This document shows, in pieces, positions 24,897 to 31,447 of a DNA stretch of 64,000 nt. Both the position numbers and the translations under genes were made by a program. Numbering within the stretch: position 1 is the first letter of the stretch; the number at the start of each line of letters is the position of its first letter. The stretch is from CADEFQ01 sp050185195 (GTDB taxonomy: Bacteria; Pseudomonadota; Gammaproteobacteria; Steroidobacterales; Steroidobacteraceae): positions 62,001 through 126,000 of the forward strand of contig JBFWZQ010000008.1 of assembly GCA_050185195.1 (NCBI GenBank), written 5' to 3'. The notes under the pieces were generated by a model that was not told where the DNA came from, made no database searches, and saw nothing but the letters and a program-made list of their open reading frames with translations.

Positions 24897-26032
24897 TCCG
24901 CCATGATACGCAGCATCAGGCGGCCTTGCGACGTGGCTCGCAGCACATTCGGGCTGCGGTCGACGAGCCCGGCCGGCAGGGCGGCGAGCGCCTGCAGTTC
25001 CCGCTCGAAATGGTCGTTGAAATCGATCGCAAAGCGCTGCTCGACGTGGGCGACCCCGATTTCGCCGGTCCGCAGCAGTTCGCCGGCGACGTCCATGCGA
25101 AGGCGGTCTTCCGCCTCGAGCAGCAGGCCGCGCCAGACGGGCAGGCCGGCCGCGTCGAGCGCCGCTTCCCAGGCCCCGAGTTCGAGGTGGTTCTGGCAGA
25201 CCGAATCGCGGATGCGGCTCAGGGCGCCGGCGCCGAGCCCGATCACGTCGACGTCCGGTTCAGGGCGGCGCCACCGGCCATCGCGGGCGATGCCATTCAG
25301 CAGCGGAGGGCCGGCCGGGTCGATCCAGGGCAGGGGTCGCGGGTCGAGGCCGATGTCGGCGTAGCCCGCCTGCGCGAGGGCAGCGGCGAGCGGCCCGACC
25401 GTCCCGAGGCTCGCGGGGCTCGCGGATCCCTCGGGCAGCAGGCAGCCGATCCGGTCCGGGCGCGCAGCGAGGAGGGCGTCCGGGAGGCCGCCGTGTGCGA
25501 CCGGCCATTCGACACAGGCCGACAGCAACCCGTTCCCGCGGGCAAGTTCGATCGTGCGCACCGTCGTGGCAAGGTCGTGGCCGGTGGCGTCGATGTCGAC
25601 GCAATGGAAGCCGAGCGATGCACAGGCATCGAAGTCGTCGGCCTGCACCGTGCCGGGGTCGATGCGGATCGAGAAAAGCCGCCGGGTCGTCGCTCCGAAG
25701 TGGAAGTTCCGCTCGAGGCTGCCGACGAGCGCCTCGACTTCCCGCCATTGCGGGGCAACACCTGCACCGCCGTCGAAATGCAGTGCGAGGACATCGCGAT
25801 CGCGATCGAAGAGGCGCGCCACCTGTTCGATCTCGCGCGTCAACCGCTCGACATATCCCCAGCGCTCCCGCGCCGCCGGCAGGGACGCAGGCGTCTGCAG
25901 CGTGATGGCGAGCGGCCGCGGGATGAGGTCCGCATTGCTGCGCGCCGCCTCGGTCCGGTAGACGGACTCGTCGAACGCGGACGACAGTCGTGCGCGCAGC
26001 AGGCCGCCGCTGGAGCCGAGGGAAGGGTGCAT
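24860..26032 (-). CDS. HemN-like protein lacking the radical-SAM cysteine motif
   Basis: 390 residues that align by eye with oxygen-independent coproporphyrinogen III oxidase: YVERLTREIEQVARLF, VLALHFDGGAGV in place of HWGGGTP, GLGAGALSRI, and a HemN_C-like end (FERELQALAALPAGLV). The segment that should hold CxxxCxxC reads PLAITLQTPASLPAA, with no cysteine. It therefore cannot bind the radical-SAM cluster in the usual way. It may be a non-catalytic paralogue, or a heme-binding or regulatory protein. An FNR box precedes it and fnr follows in the same operon. Confidence 0.75.
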   Translation of the reverse strand: MHPSLGSSGGLLRARLSSAFDESVYRTEAARSNADLIPRPLAITLQTPASLPAARERWGYVERLTREIEQVARLFDRDRDVLALHFDGGAGVAPQWREVEALVGSLERNFHFGATTRRLFSIRIDPGTVQADDFDACASLGFHCVDIDATGHDLATTVRTIELARGNGLLSACVEWPVAHGGLPDALLAARPDRIGCLLPEGSASPASLGTVGPLAAALAQAGYADIGLDPRPLPWIDPAGPPLLNGIARDGRWRRPEPDVDVIGLGAGALSRIRDSVCQNHLELGAWEAALDAAGLPVWRGLLLEAEDRLRMDVAGELLRTGEIGVAHVEQRFAIDFNDHFERELQALAALPAGLVDRSPNVLRATSQGRLMLRIMAECFDIPGQRPPP

Positions 26033-26046
26033 GGCCCATCCTCGCC

Positions 26047-26061
26047 CGCGCGCGCGCGCGC
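26047..26061. repeat. Alternating (CG)n tract in the hemN-like promoter
   Basis: Fifteen bases of strictly alternating C and G lie between the FNR box and the hemN-like ATG, where the -10/-35 spacer should be. Such tracts favour Z-DNA and replication slippage. Confidence 0.7.
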
Positions 26062-26065
26062 TGCA

Positions 26066-26079
26066 TTGACCTGGATCAG
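26066..26079 (-). promoter_or_regulatory. FNR/ANR box upstream of the hemN-like gene
   Basis: The minus-adjacent sequence reads TTGAC-CTGG-ATCAG on the plus strand; the motif is near-palindromic and works in both directions. Its centre lies about 41 nt before the ATG at 26032, so a class II start would make this transcript leaderless. The box overlaps the stop of the PAQR gene. Confidence 0.65.
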
Positions 26080-26735
26080 ACCGGCGGCGCCACCACGCCG
26101 ACGAGGACGGCGGCCCAGTGCAGCGACGCGGCCGAGATCACGAAGACGTGCCAGATCGCGCGCCGATACGGCAGGCGTTTCGCGACGTAGACGGGCACGC
26201 CGAGCGAGTAGGTGAGTCCGCCCGCGGCAATGAGCCACATGGCGGCGCGCGGCACACTCTCGATCAGCGGCACGAGCGCGATGAGCGCCATCCATCCGAG
26301 CGCGAGATACCCTGCCACCGACCATTTGCGCGGCAGCTGCGGAAATCCGAGCTTGGCGACGATGCCGACGGTCGCGATCGCCCAGACGGCGCCCGTCATG
26401 CCGACGGCCCAGCGGCCTTGCAGGCATTGCGTGGTGAAGGGCGTGTAGGAACTTGCGATCATCAGGTAGATCGCCGCATGGTCGAAGCGACGCAGGACCT
26501 GCTGCCGGGCCGGCGTGCGCGTGAGGTTGTAGGCGATCGAACAGGCGAAGGTGGCGATCAGCCCGGTGCCGTACACCGCGATGGCGGCCAGGCGCCCGCC
26601 GTCGCCATGCAGCGCGAGCGACACCAGGTAGAGCGCGCCCACGCCCGCGAGCGTGAGGCCTACGATGTGGACCCATTTGTCCGCGAGCCGCTCACCGGCC
26701 GAGCGATAGTGCGGAGGCAGCGCCGCAAGCGCCAT
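26076..26735 (-). CDS. PAQR / hemolysin III family seven-helix membrane protein
   Basis: 219 residues from the ATG at 26735 (the frame extends to 26798), with seven hydrophobic helices. The family motifs RRFDHAAIYLMIASSYTPF and the C-terminal pair of His (AIWHVFVISAASLHW) are present. The usual SxxxH histidine in the second helix reads SIAYN, so one of three expected zinc ligands is changed. PAQR proteins are zinc-dependent membrane hydrolases or membrane-homeostasis proteins in bacteria. It lies between the usp and hemN-like genes. Confidence 0.8.
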   Translation of the reverse strand: MALAALPPHYRSAGERLADKWVHIVGLTLAGVGALYLVSLALHGDGGRLAAIAVYGTGLIATFACSIAYNLTRTPARQQVLRRFDHAAIYLMIASSYTPFTTQCLQGRWAVGMTGAVWAIATVGIVAKLGFPQLPRKWSVAGYLALGWMALIALVPLIESVPRAAMWLIAAGGLTYSLGVPVYVAKRLPYRRAIWHVFVISAASLHWAAVLVGVVAPPV

Positions 26736-26764
26736 CCGGCCACTGTCGCCCGGGGCCACGCCCG

Positions 26765-27643
26765 TCACTGTCCCGGTTTCACCACGAGCACGTCGCACGG
26801 CAACCGGTCGAGCAGGTGCTCTGCGGTGCTGCCGATGAACAGGCGCTGCAGCGCCGAGCGGGACACGGCGCCCATCACGACGATGCCGGCACGCGTGCGT
26901 TGCACGACCGCCCCGAGCCGGCTCGACACGTCGCCCATCTCGAGGTGGCGACGCGCGCGCGGGATACCGCCGCGCGCGACGAGCTGCTCGAAGCTGCGCC
27001 GGACATTGGCGCCATGGATACTTTCGGCCTCGGGCGGCAACGTGAGTGCGGCGGGCTGGCCCATCGCCCCGGGCAGGGTCGCAACGAGCGGCAGGTACGC
27101 GTGGAAGGCGTGGGCGGTGCCGTGCAGCAGCCGCGCGACATGGGTCGCCGACGCCAGCAGCCGCGCATCGAGCCGCGCGGGTTTCGCGCGGGCGTGAAAG
27201 GGATCGACCGCGGCCACGATCGCAGGCTTGCGATAGCCGCCGCCCTGCTTCACCAGCAGCACCGGGCAGGGCGTGTGCCGGATCAGCTCCCAGTCGGTGT
27301 TACGCAGCAACAGCCGTGCCCCGGGGCGATGTGCCGCGGTCGCGGCGATCACGAGGTCGGCGCGAATCACTTCGGCCCTGCGCACGATCGCATCGTGCGG
27401 CGGCGAATCGATGGCGAGGCAACTGCGCACATCGAGGCCGTCCAGCACCTTGCGCGACGCAAGGCGGGTCATGCGCGCGCGCGCTTCCGCCACGCCGCTC
27501 GCCGCGCCCGGGTGCAGGGCGTGGAAGAGTTCGACGTGGGCGCCCGCCGCGGCGGCGAGCTGCGCGGCCTTGTGCAACTGGCCGGGCGCTACCCGCCGGG
27601 GATCACCGATCGCGACGAGTATGCGGCGGATTTTCCAGTTCAT
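26765..27643 (-). CDS. Tandem universal stress protein (two UspA domains)
   Basis: 292 residues, two UspA domains in tandem as in UspE. The first begins KIRRILVAIGDPRR. The second ends with the ATP-binding-type motif GAVSRSALQRLFIGSTAEHLLDR and CDVLVVKPG. Such proteins accumulate in stationary phase and at low oxygen, often under FNR/ANR control. A TAGACT hexamer (27655-27650 on the minus strand) lies exactly 6 nt before the ATG, suggesting a leaderless transcript. It sits between the beta-CASP and PAQR genes on the same strand. Confidence 0.9.
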   Translation of the reverse strand: MNWKIRRILVAIGDPRRVAPGQLHKAAQLAAAAGAHVELFHALHPGAASGVAEARARMTRLASRKVLDGLDVRSCLAIDSPPHDAIVRRAEVIRADLVIAATAAHRPGARLLLRNTDWELIRHTPCPVLLVKQGGGYRKPAIVAAVDPFHARAKPARLDARLLASATHVARLLHGTAHAFHAYLPLVATLPGAMGQPAALTLPPEAESIHGANVRRSFEQLVARGGIPRARRHLEMGDVSSRLGAVVQRTRAGIVVMGAVSRSALQRLFIGSTAEHLLDRLPCDVLVVKPGQ

Positions 27644-27670
27644 GCGCGCAGTCTACACGTGCCGGCGTGC

Positions 27671-29050
27671 TCACAAGGTCACGGTCGAACGATGTGCCGG
27701 TATTTCCGGCAACCGGCCGTAGCGACCCTCGATGGCGGCCGCCAGCGCAGTGGCCGCCTGCGCCTCGCCATGCACGAGGAAAATCCGCGAGGGCAGGCGC
27801 TTGAAGGCCGCGAGCCAGTCGAGCAGGGCACCGCGGTCCGCGTGCGCCGAGAAGCCGCCCAGCGTGACGATCGAGGCACGCACTTCGATGTCCTCACCGG
27901 CGATGCGGACCGTTTGCGCGCCATCGACGATCCGGCGCCCGAGCGTGCCTGCGGCCTGAAAGCCGATGAACAGTACGGTGGTGCGCGGATCCGACAAGTG
28001 GTGTTTCAGGTGGTGCCGGATGCGTCCGCCATCGCACATGCCGCTTGCCGCGACGATGATCGCCCCGCCTTCGAGCGAGTTGAGTGCCATCGACTCCTCG
28101 ACCGACTCGATGAATTTCAGGGTCGGCGCGTGGTCCTTCGGCGCAGGCTCGTACGCGAGCCGCTGCGCTTCGGCGTCGAACAGCTCGAAATGGCGCGCGG
28201 TGATCCGGGTCACTTCCGTTGCCATCGGCGAATCGACGAAGACCCGCAGCTTCCGCAGGCGACCGGCGCGGCCCAGGCTGTTCAGGTGGTAGAGGAATTC
28301 CTGCGTGCGCCCGACTGCGAAGGCGGGCACCAGCACGATGCCCTGTCTTTCACCGAGGGCGCGCTCGAGGTTCGCCACGAGCTCGTCGAGGGTGGCGTCG
28401 AGCGGCCGATGCTCGCGGTTGCCGTAGGTCGATTCCATCAGCAGGACGTCGGCCTCGGCGATCGGCGTCGGGTCGCGCAGGATCGGCCGGCCGGGCTGTC
28501 CGAGGTCGCCCGAACAGACCACCTTGCGGCGGACGTGACCGTCGTCGAGCCACAGCTCGACGATCGCCGAGCCGAGGATGTGTCCCGCATCCCGCAGCCT
28601 GAGGCGCACGCCCGGCGCGGCCTCGATGATCGCGTCGTAGTCGACGACGTGGGCGAGCGGCAGCAGGCGTTCGACGTCGGCCAGTGAGTAAGCCGCGACA
28701 TAGTCGCTGCCGCGCTGCCGGGCCCGCTCGGCCTCGACCTGCTGGATGTGCGCGCTGTCGCGCAGCAGGACTGCCACGAGGTCGCGCGTGGCGGCCGTCA
28801 TGTAGACCGGCCCCGCGAACCCGCCGGCCGCGAGGCGCGGCAGGAGGCCGCTGTGGTCGAGATGCGCGTGGGTGAGGACCACGAAGTCGAGGCCCGCCGG
28901 ATCGAAGCCGAAAGGCGCGAGGTTCTCCTCGCGGGCGGCGCGGCCACCCTGGAAGAGGCCGCAGTCGACGAGAAAGCGGCGGGCCCCGGCTTCGAAGCCG
29001 AAGCAGGAGCCCGTCACCTGGCCGGCCGCCCCGTGGAAGGTCAGCCGCAT
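27671..29050 (-). CDS. Metallo-beta-lactamase / beta-CASP family hydrolase
   Basis: 459 residues. The metal site HAHLDH is at residues 61-66, with DAGHILGSA and CSGDLGQPGRP giving the further metal ligands. The beta-CASP insert (about 210-370) and C-terminal motif FSAHADR, then FLVHGE, match CPSF73-like RNA-processing nucleases. A nuclease acting on RNA is the family expectation; the bacterial substrates are mostly unknown. It lies between the membrane protein gene (10-nt gap) and usp, in the low-oxygen array. Confidence 0.88.
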   Translation of the reverse strand: MRLTFHGAAGQVTGSCFGFEAGARRFLVDCGLFQGGRAAREENLAPFGFDPAGLDFVVLTHAHLDHSGLLPRLAAGGFAGPVYMTAATRDLVAVLLRDSAHIQQVEAERARQRGSDYVAAYSLADVERLLPLAHVVDYDAIIEAAPGVRLRLRDAGHILGSAIVELWLDDGHVRRKVVCSGDLGQPGRPILRDPTPIAEADVLLMESTYGNREHRPLDATLDELVANLERALGERQGIVLVPAFAVGRTQEFLYHLNSLGRAGRLRKLRVFVDSPMATEVTRITARHFELFDAEAQRLAYEPAPKDHAPTLKFIESVEESMALNSLEGGAIIVAASGMCDGGRIRHHLKHHLSDPRTTVLFIGFQAAGTLGRRIVDGAQTVRIAGEDIEVRASIVTLGGFSAHADRGALLDWLAAFKRLPSRIFLVHGEAQAATALAAAIEGRYGRLPEIPAHRSTVTL

Positions 29051-29060
29051 GTCGCCACCC

Positions 29061-29741
29061 CTATGCGATGGGTTTCACCACGCCGAAGAATGCCACGGTT
29101 GCAATGCCGATCCAGTAGAAATACGCGAGCACGCGCGCGAGCGAGATCTCGCGACCGAGCTGCGCTTCCACGGCGGAGCGCGAGGCGCCCGAATCGAGGC
29201 TGCGAAACAGCGTGACCCAGTGCCGCATCACGACGCGCAGGATGAGGCCGATGACCAGCAGCAGCGCGTACAGCGTGACCTTGAACGCATACCAGCGCGC
29301 GCCGAGCGGCCCGAGGCCCATGAGTCCCATGATGCCGGGCACGAGCAGCGCCGGGATCAGCACGTAGCGCAGCGCCTCGTCGATGCGCGTGAGGCGCAGG
29401 CCGAGGTCGCTCTGGTGCGTGAAGTAGGCCGCGAGCGTGAGGCAGAGCCAGGCGCCGAAGAAGATCCAGGTGCCGGTGATCCACGGGCCGCCGAGCGGCT
29501 GCAGGCCGAGGTCGTAGCCCATGTGGATGCCGAGCGGCAGCAGCAGGATGATGCCGAGGCGCGCGAGGATGTCGATGCGGAAGGCCGTGTCCATGTGCCG
29601 GCGGCGTTCCTCGAGCGACAGGTTCATGTTGGTGACGTAACGGGAAGTGTTGAACACGCCCCATTCGCCGCCGAGCCAATACACCATCGCGAGCACGTGC
29701 AGCCAGCGCAGCACGCCGTGAGTCGTAACGTAGAATTCCAT
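29061..29741 (-). CDS. Six-helix integral membrane protein of unknown function
   Basis: 226 residues with about six hydrophobic helices. The N-terminus LRWLHVLAMVYWLGGEWG, with a His in the first helix, resembles CopD/DUF2269-type membrane proteins, some of which bind heme, but I cannot place it firmly. It is the first gene of the single-strand array ending with sco. Start at ATG 29741. A 16-bp AAGTGTA/TACACTT inverted repeat lies 58 nt upstream, and TTTTAT could serve as a -10. Confidence 0.65.
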   Translation of the reverse strand: MEFYVTTHGVLRWLHVLAMVYWLGGEWGVFNTSRYVTNMNLSLEERRRHMDTAFRIDILARLGIILLLPLGIHMGYDLGLQPLGGPWITGTWIFFGAWLCLTLAAYFTHQSDLGLRLTRIDEALRYVLIPALLVPGIMGLMGLGPLGARWYAFKVTLYALLLVIGLILRVVMRHWVTLFRSLDSGASRSAVEAQLGREISLARVLAYFYWIGIATVAFFGVVKPIA

Positions 29742-29799
29742 GGCCCCACCCTGCCTGATAAAAGCTCGCGAATGATGGGCGCCGTGTCGCGGGCCGTAC

Positions 29800-29815
29800 A
29801 AGTGTAAATACACTT
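29800..29815. promoter_or_regulatory. AT-rich inverted repeat upstream of the membrane-protein gene
   Basis: AAGTGTA-AA-TACACTT: perfect 7-bp arms, AT-rich in a GC-rich setting. It could be an operator for the array; Rrf2/NsrR-type sites have a similar look, but I cannot assign a regulator. Confidence 0.55.
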
Positions 29816-29817
29816 AT

Positions 29818-29870
29818 CCGCCGCGCTTCGGCCGGCGGGGCGCGGCGGCAGGTACGCATTTAGACGTACC
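29818..29870. repeat. Two further inverted repeats between the NTF2-like and membrane-protein genes
   Basis: CCGCCGCGC (29818-29826) pairs with 29840-29848, and GGTACG (29851-29856) pairs with 29865-29870. No U-run follows on either strand. They may mark the 3' end of the NTF2-like transcript. Confidence 0.5.
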
Positions 29871-29873
29871 CGG

Positions 29874-30344
29874 TCACCGGGTCGGTCGCGCACTCGCGAT
29901 GCCGGCGATCCGCCACGCGCCCTGCTCGAGCCGCAGCAGGTAGGTTTCGGCGAACTCTAGCGTGGTCGCGTTGCCGTCCTTGCGCTCGGTCGTCGTGCGC
30001 ACCCGTGCCCAGACCATGGCGAGCGCACCTTCCGCGTGTGTCGTGGACTGCTCGACGCGACGCTCGTAGCGCGTGGTCGCGCTGTACAGCACGGGCGCCA
30101 CCGTCCGCCAGTGCAGCGCGAGGTCGCTCGTGAGCGGCTCGGGACTGGCCGGTCCCGCCGCGAATCCGTGCACCGAGCCGAGATTGAAATTCACGGCGCC
30201 GCTTGCCAGCGTCGCGACGGCCGCGTTGAGCTGGCGCGCGGATATCGCCGCATTGAAGGTGCGCACGACGTCTTCCGGTGTGGCGGTGGCGGCGAGGCCC
30301 GGCAAGGGCAGGATGCAGAGCAGGCCGGCGAGCATTCGTCGCAT
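29874..30344 (-). CDS. Secreted NTF2-like (SnoaL/DUF4440 type) protein
   Basis: 156 residues from the ATG at 30344, with a signal peptide MRRMLAGLLCILPLPGLAATA. The rest is one NTF2-like alpha+beta cone: ATPEDVVRTFNAAISARQL at the start, then the alternating strands YLLRLEQGAWRIAGIAS at the end. No catalytic residues can be assigned; such domains are often small-ligand binders or accessory proteins. It is transcribed divergently from the MOSC gene. Confidence 0.7.
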   Translation of the reverse strand: MRRMLAGLLCILPLPGLAATATPEDVVRTFNAAISARQLNAAVATLASGAVNFNLGSVHGFAAGPASPEPLTSDLALHWRTVAPVLYSATTRYERRVEQSTTHAEGALAMVWARVRTTTERKDGNATTLEFAETYLLRLEQGAWRIAGIASARPTR

Positions 30345-30431
30345 GAGTTCATTCGCTCCAGTGGGTGACGTGCACTCTATCCCAAGATGTACGTGCTGTA
30401 ATGGATGCGCACGAGCCGGGAGGCGTGACAA

Positions 30432-31130
30432 ATGACAAGTCTAGGGCGGGTGGTGTCGGTCCTGGCGGGCAGGGCAGTGCCCTACACGCGTCCCGGTACG
30501 CGCAGTGCGATTGCGAAATGCGCTGTTTCGGGTCCGGTTGCCGTCGGCATCGGGGGGATCGAAGGCGACGAGCAGGGCGACGCCCGCGTGCATGGCGGGC
30601 GAGACAAGGCCGTGCATCACTATGCGTTCGATCACTATGCGCCTTGGCGCCGCGAACTGGGAGACCTGCCGGTACTCGGCGCCCCGGGTGCCTTTGGCGA
30701 GAACCTGAGCACGACGGGCATCAGCGAGGCGGATATCTGCCTGGCGGATCGCGTGCGGGTGGGCGGTGTCGTGCTGGAAGTCACGCAGAGCCGCCAGCCT
30801 TGCTGGAAGCTCAACGACCGGTTCGGCCAGGCCGACATGGCGCGGCGTGTCCAGCGCACGGGACGCACCGGCTGGTACTACCGCGTGATCGAGCCCGGGG
30901 CGATGCGGGCGGGCGATGAAGTGATCCTCGTGGCGCGGCCGCATGCGGGCTGGTCATTGGCGCGCCTCATCGGGACGCTCTATCACCGCACGCTCGACGC
31001 GGGGGTGCTGCGCGAGATGCTCACGCTGCCGTTGACGCCGTCGTGGCTGAAGCTCGTGAACGGCCGGCTGGCGCGGCGGACGGTGGAGGATTGGACGGCG
31101 AGGATCGACGGTCCGGCTAAACAGGACTAA
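30432..31130 (+). CDS. MOSC domain protein (YiiM-like)
   Basis: 232 residues. The MOSC domain covers about 1-160 with GIEGDEQGDARVHGGRDKAVHHY and the conserved cysteine motif TQSRQPCWKLNDRFG. A C-terminal 3-alpha domain follows (about 170-225). MOSC proteins bind the molybdenum cofactor and reduce N-hydroxylated compounds; YiiM acts on 6-N-hydroxylaminopurine. The last codons form one arm of the palindrome that precedes the DUF2249 gene. Confidence 0.88.
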   Translation: MTSLGRVVSVLAGRAVPYTRPGTRSAIAKCAVSGPVAVGIGGIEGDEQGDARVHGGRDKAVHHYAFDHYAPWRRELGDLPVLGAPGAFGENLSTTGISEADICLADRVRVGGVVLEVTQSRQPCWKLNDRFGQADMARRVQRTGRTGWYYRVIEPGAMRAGDEVILVARPHAGWSLARLIGTLYHRTLDAGVLREMLTLPLTPSWLKLVNGRLARRTVEDWTARIDGPAKQD

Positions 31131-31141
31131 TATAGTCCTGT
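31121..31141. promoter_or_regulatory. IscR/Rrf2-like palindrome upstream of the DUF2249 gene
   Basis: ACAGGACTA-ATA-TAGTCCTGT has perfect 9-bp arms. The core GACTAATATAGTC matches the centre of the IscR type 1 motif exactly; the outer bases match in part. TATAGT (31131-31136) inside it is a good -10 for the gene starting at 31151, so a bound repressor would cover the promoter. Confidence 0.65.
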
Positions 31142-31150
31142 ATACCGATC

Positions 31151-31417
31151 ATGCTTTCGGAGCCCAACATGCAGGACATGCCCCAGACTTCCGCCCACCT
31201 GTTCGACGCGCGCGGCGTGGCGCGCCGCTTCCGTCACTCGGCCATCTTCGGGGCGCTGGGCGCTTTGCAGCCCGGTGAGGCGATGCGCTTCGTGAACGAC
31301 CACGACCCGCTGCCGCTGCTCGACCAGTTGCGGGAACGCTTCGGCGAGCGGATCGCCATCGAGTATCGCCAGCGCGAGGCGGGTGCCATCGTCATCGATT
31401 TCACGCTCGTCGGGTAG
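31151..31417 (+). CDS. DUF2249 domain protein
   Basis: 88 residues of a single DUF2249 domain (HLFDARGVARRFRHSAIFGAL, MRFVNDHDPLPLLDQL). The domain has a TusA-like fold and is often found beside hemerythrin-like and NO-stress genes, frequently under Rrf2 regulators; its function is unknown. The start may be ATG 31151 or ATG 31169. The palindromic site over its promoter fits control by an iron-sulfur or NO-sensing Rrf2 protein, which is inference. Confidence 0.75.
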   Translation: MLSEPNMQDMPQTSAHLFDARGVARRFRHSAIFGALGALQPGEAMRFVNDHDPLPLLDQLRERFGERIAIEYRQREAGAIVIDFTLVG

Positions 31418-31447
31418 GCAGGCCGGCGCACGGGGAGGGACCGTCCG

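Noticed and set aside
26816..28687. 623-codon plus-strand frame across usp and the beta-CASP gene
   Set aside because: Both minus-strand genes have full family motifs; the plus frame has no recognisable domain.
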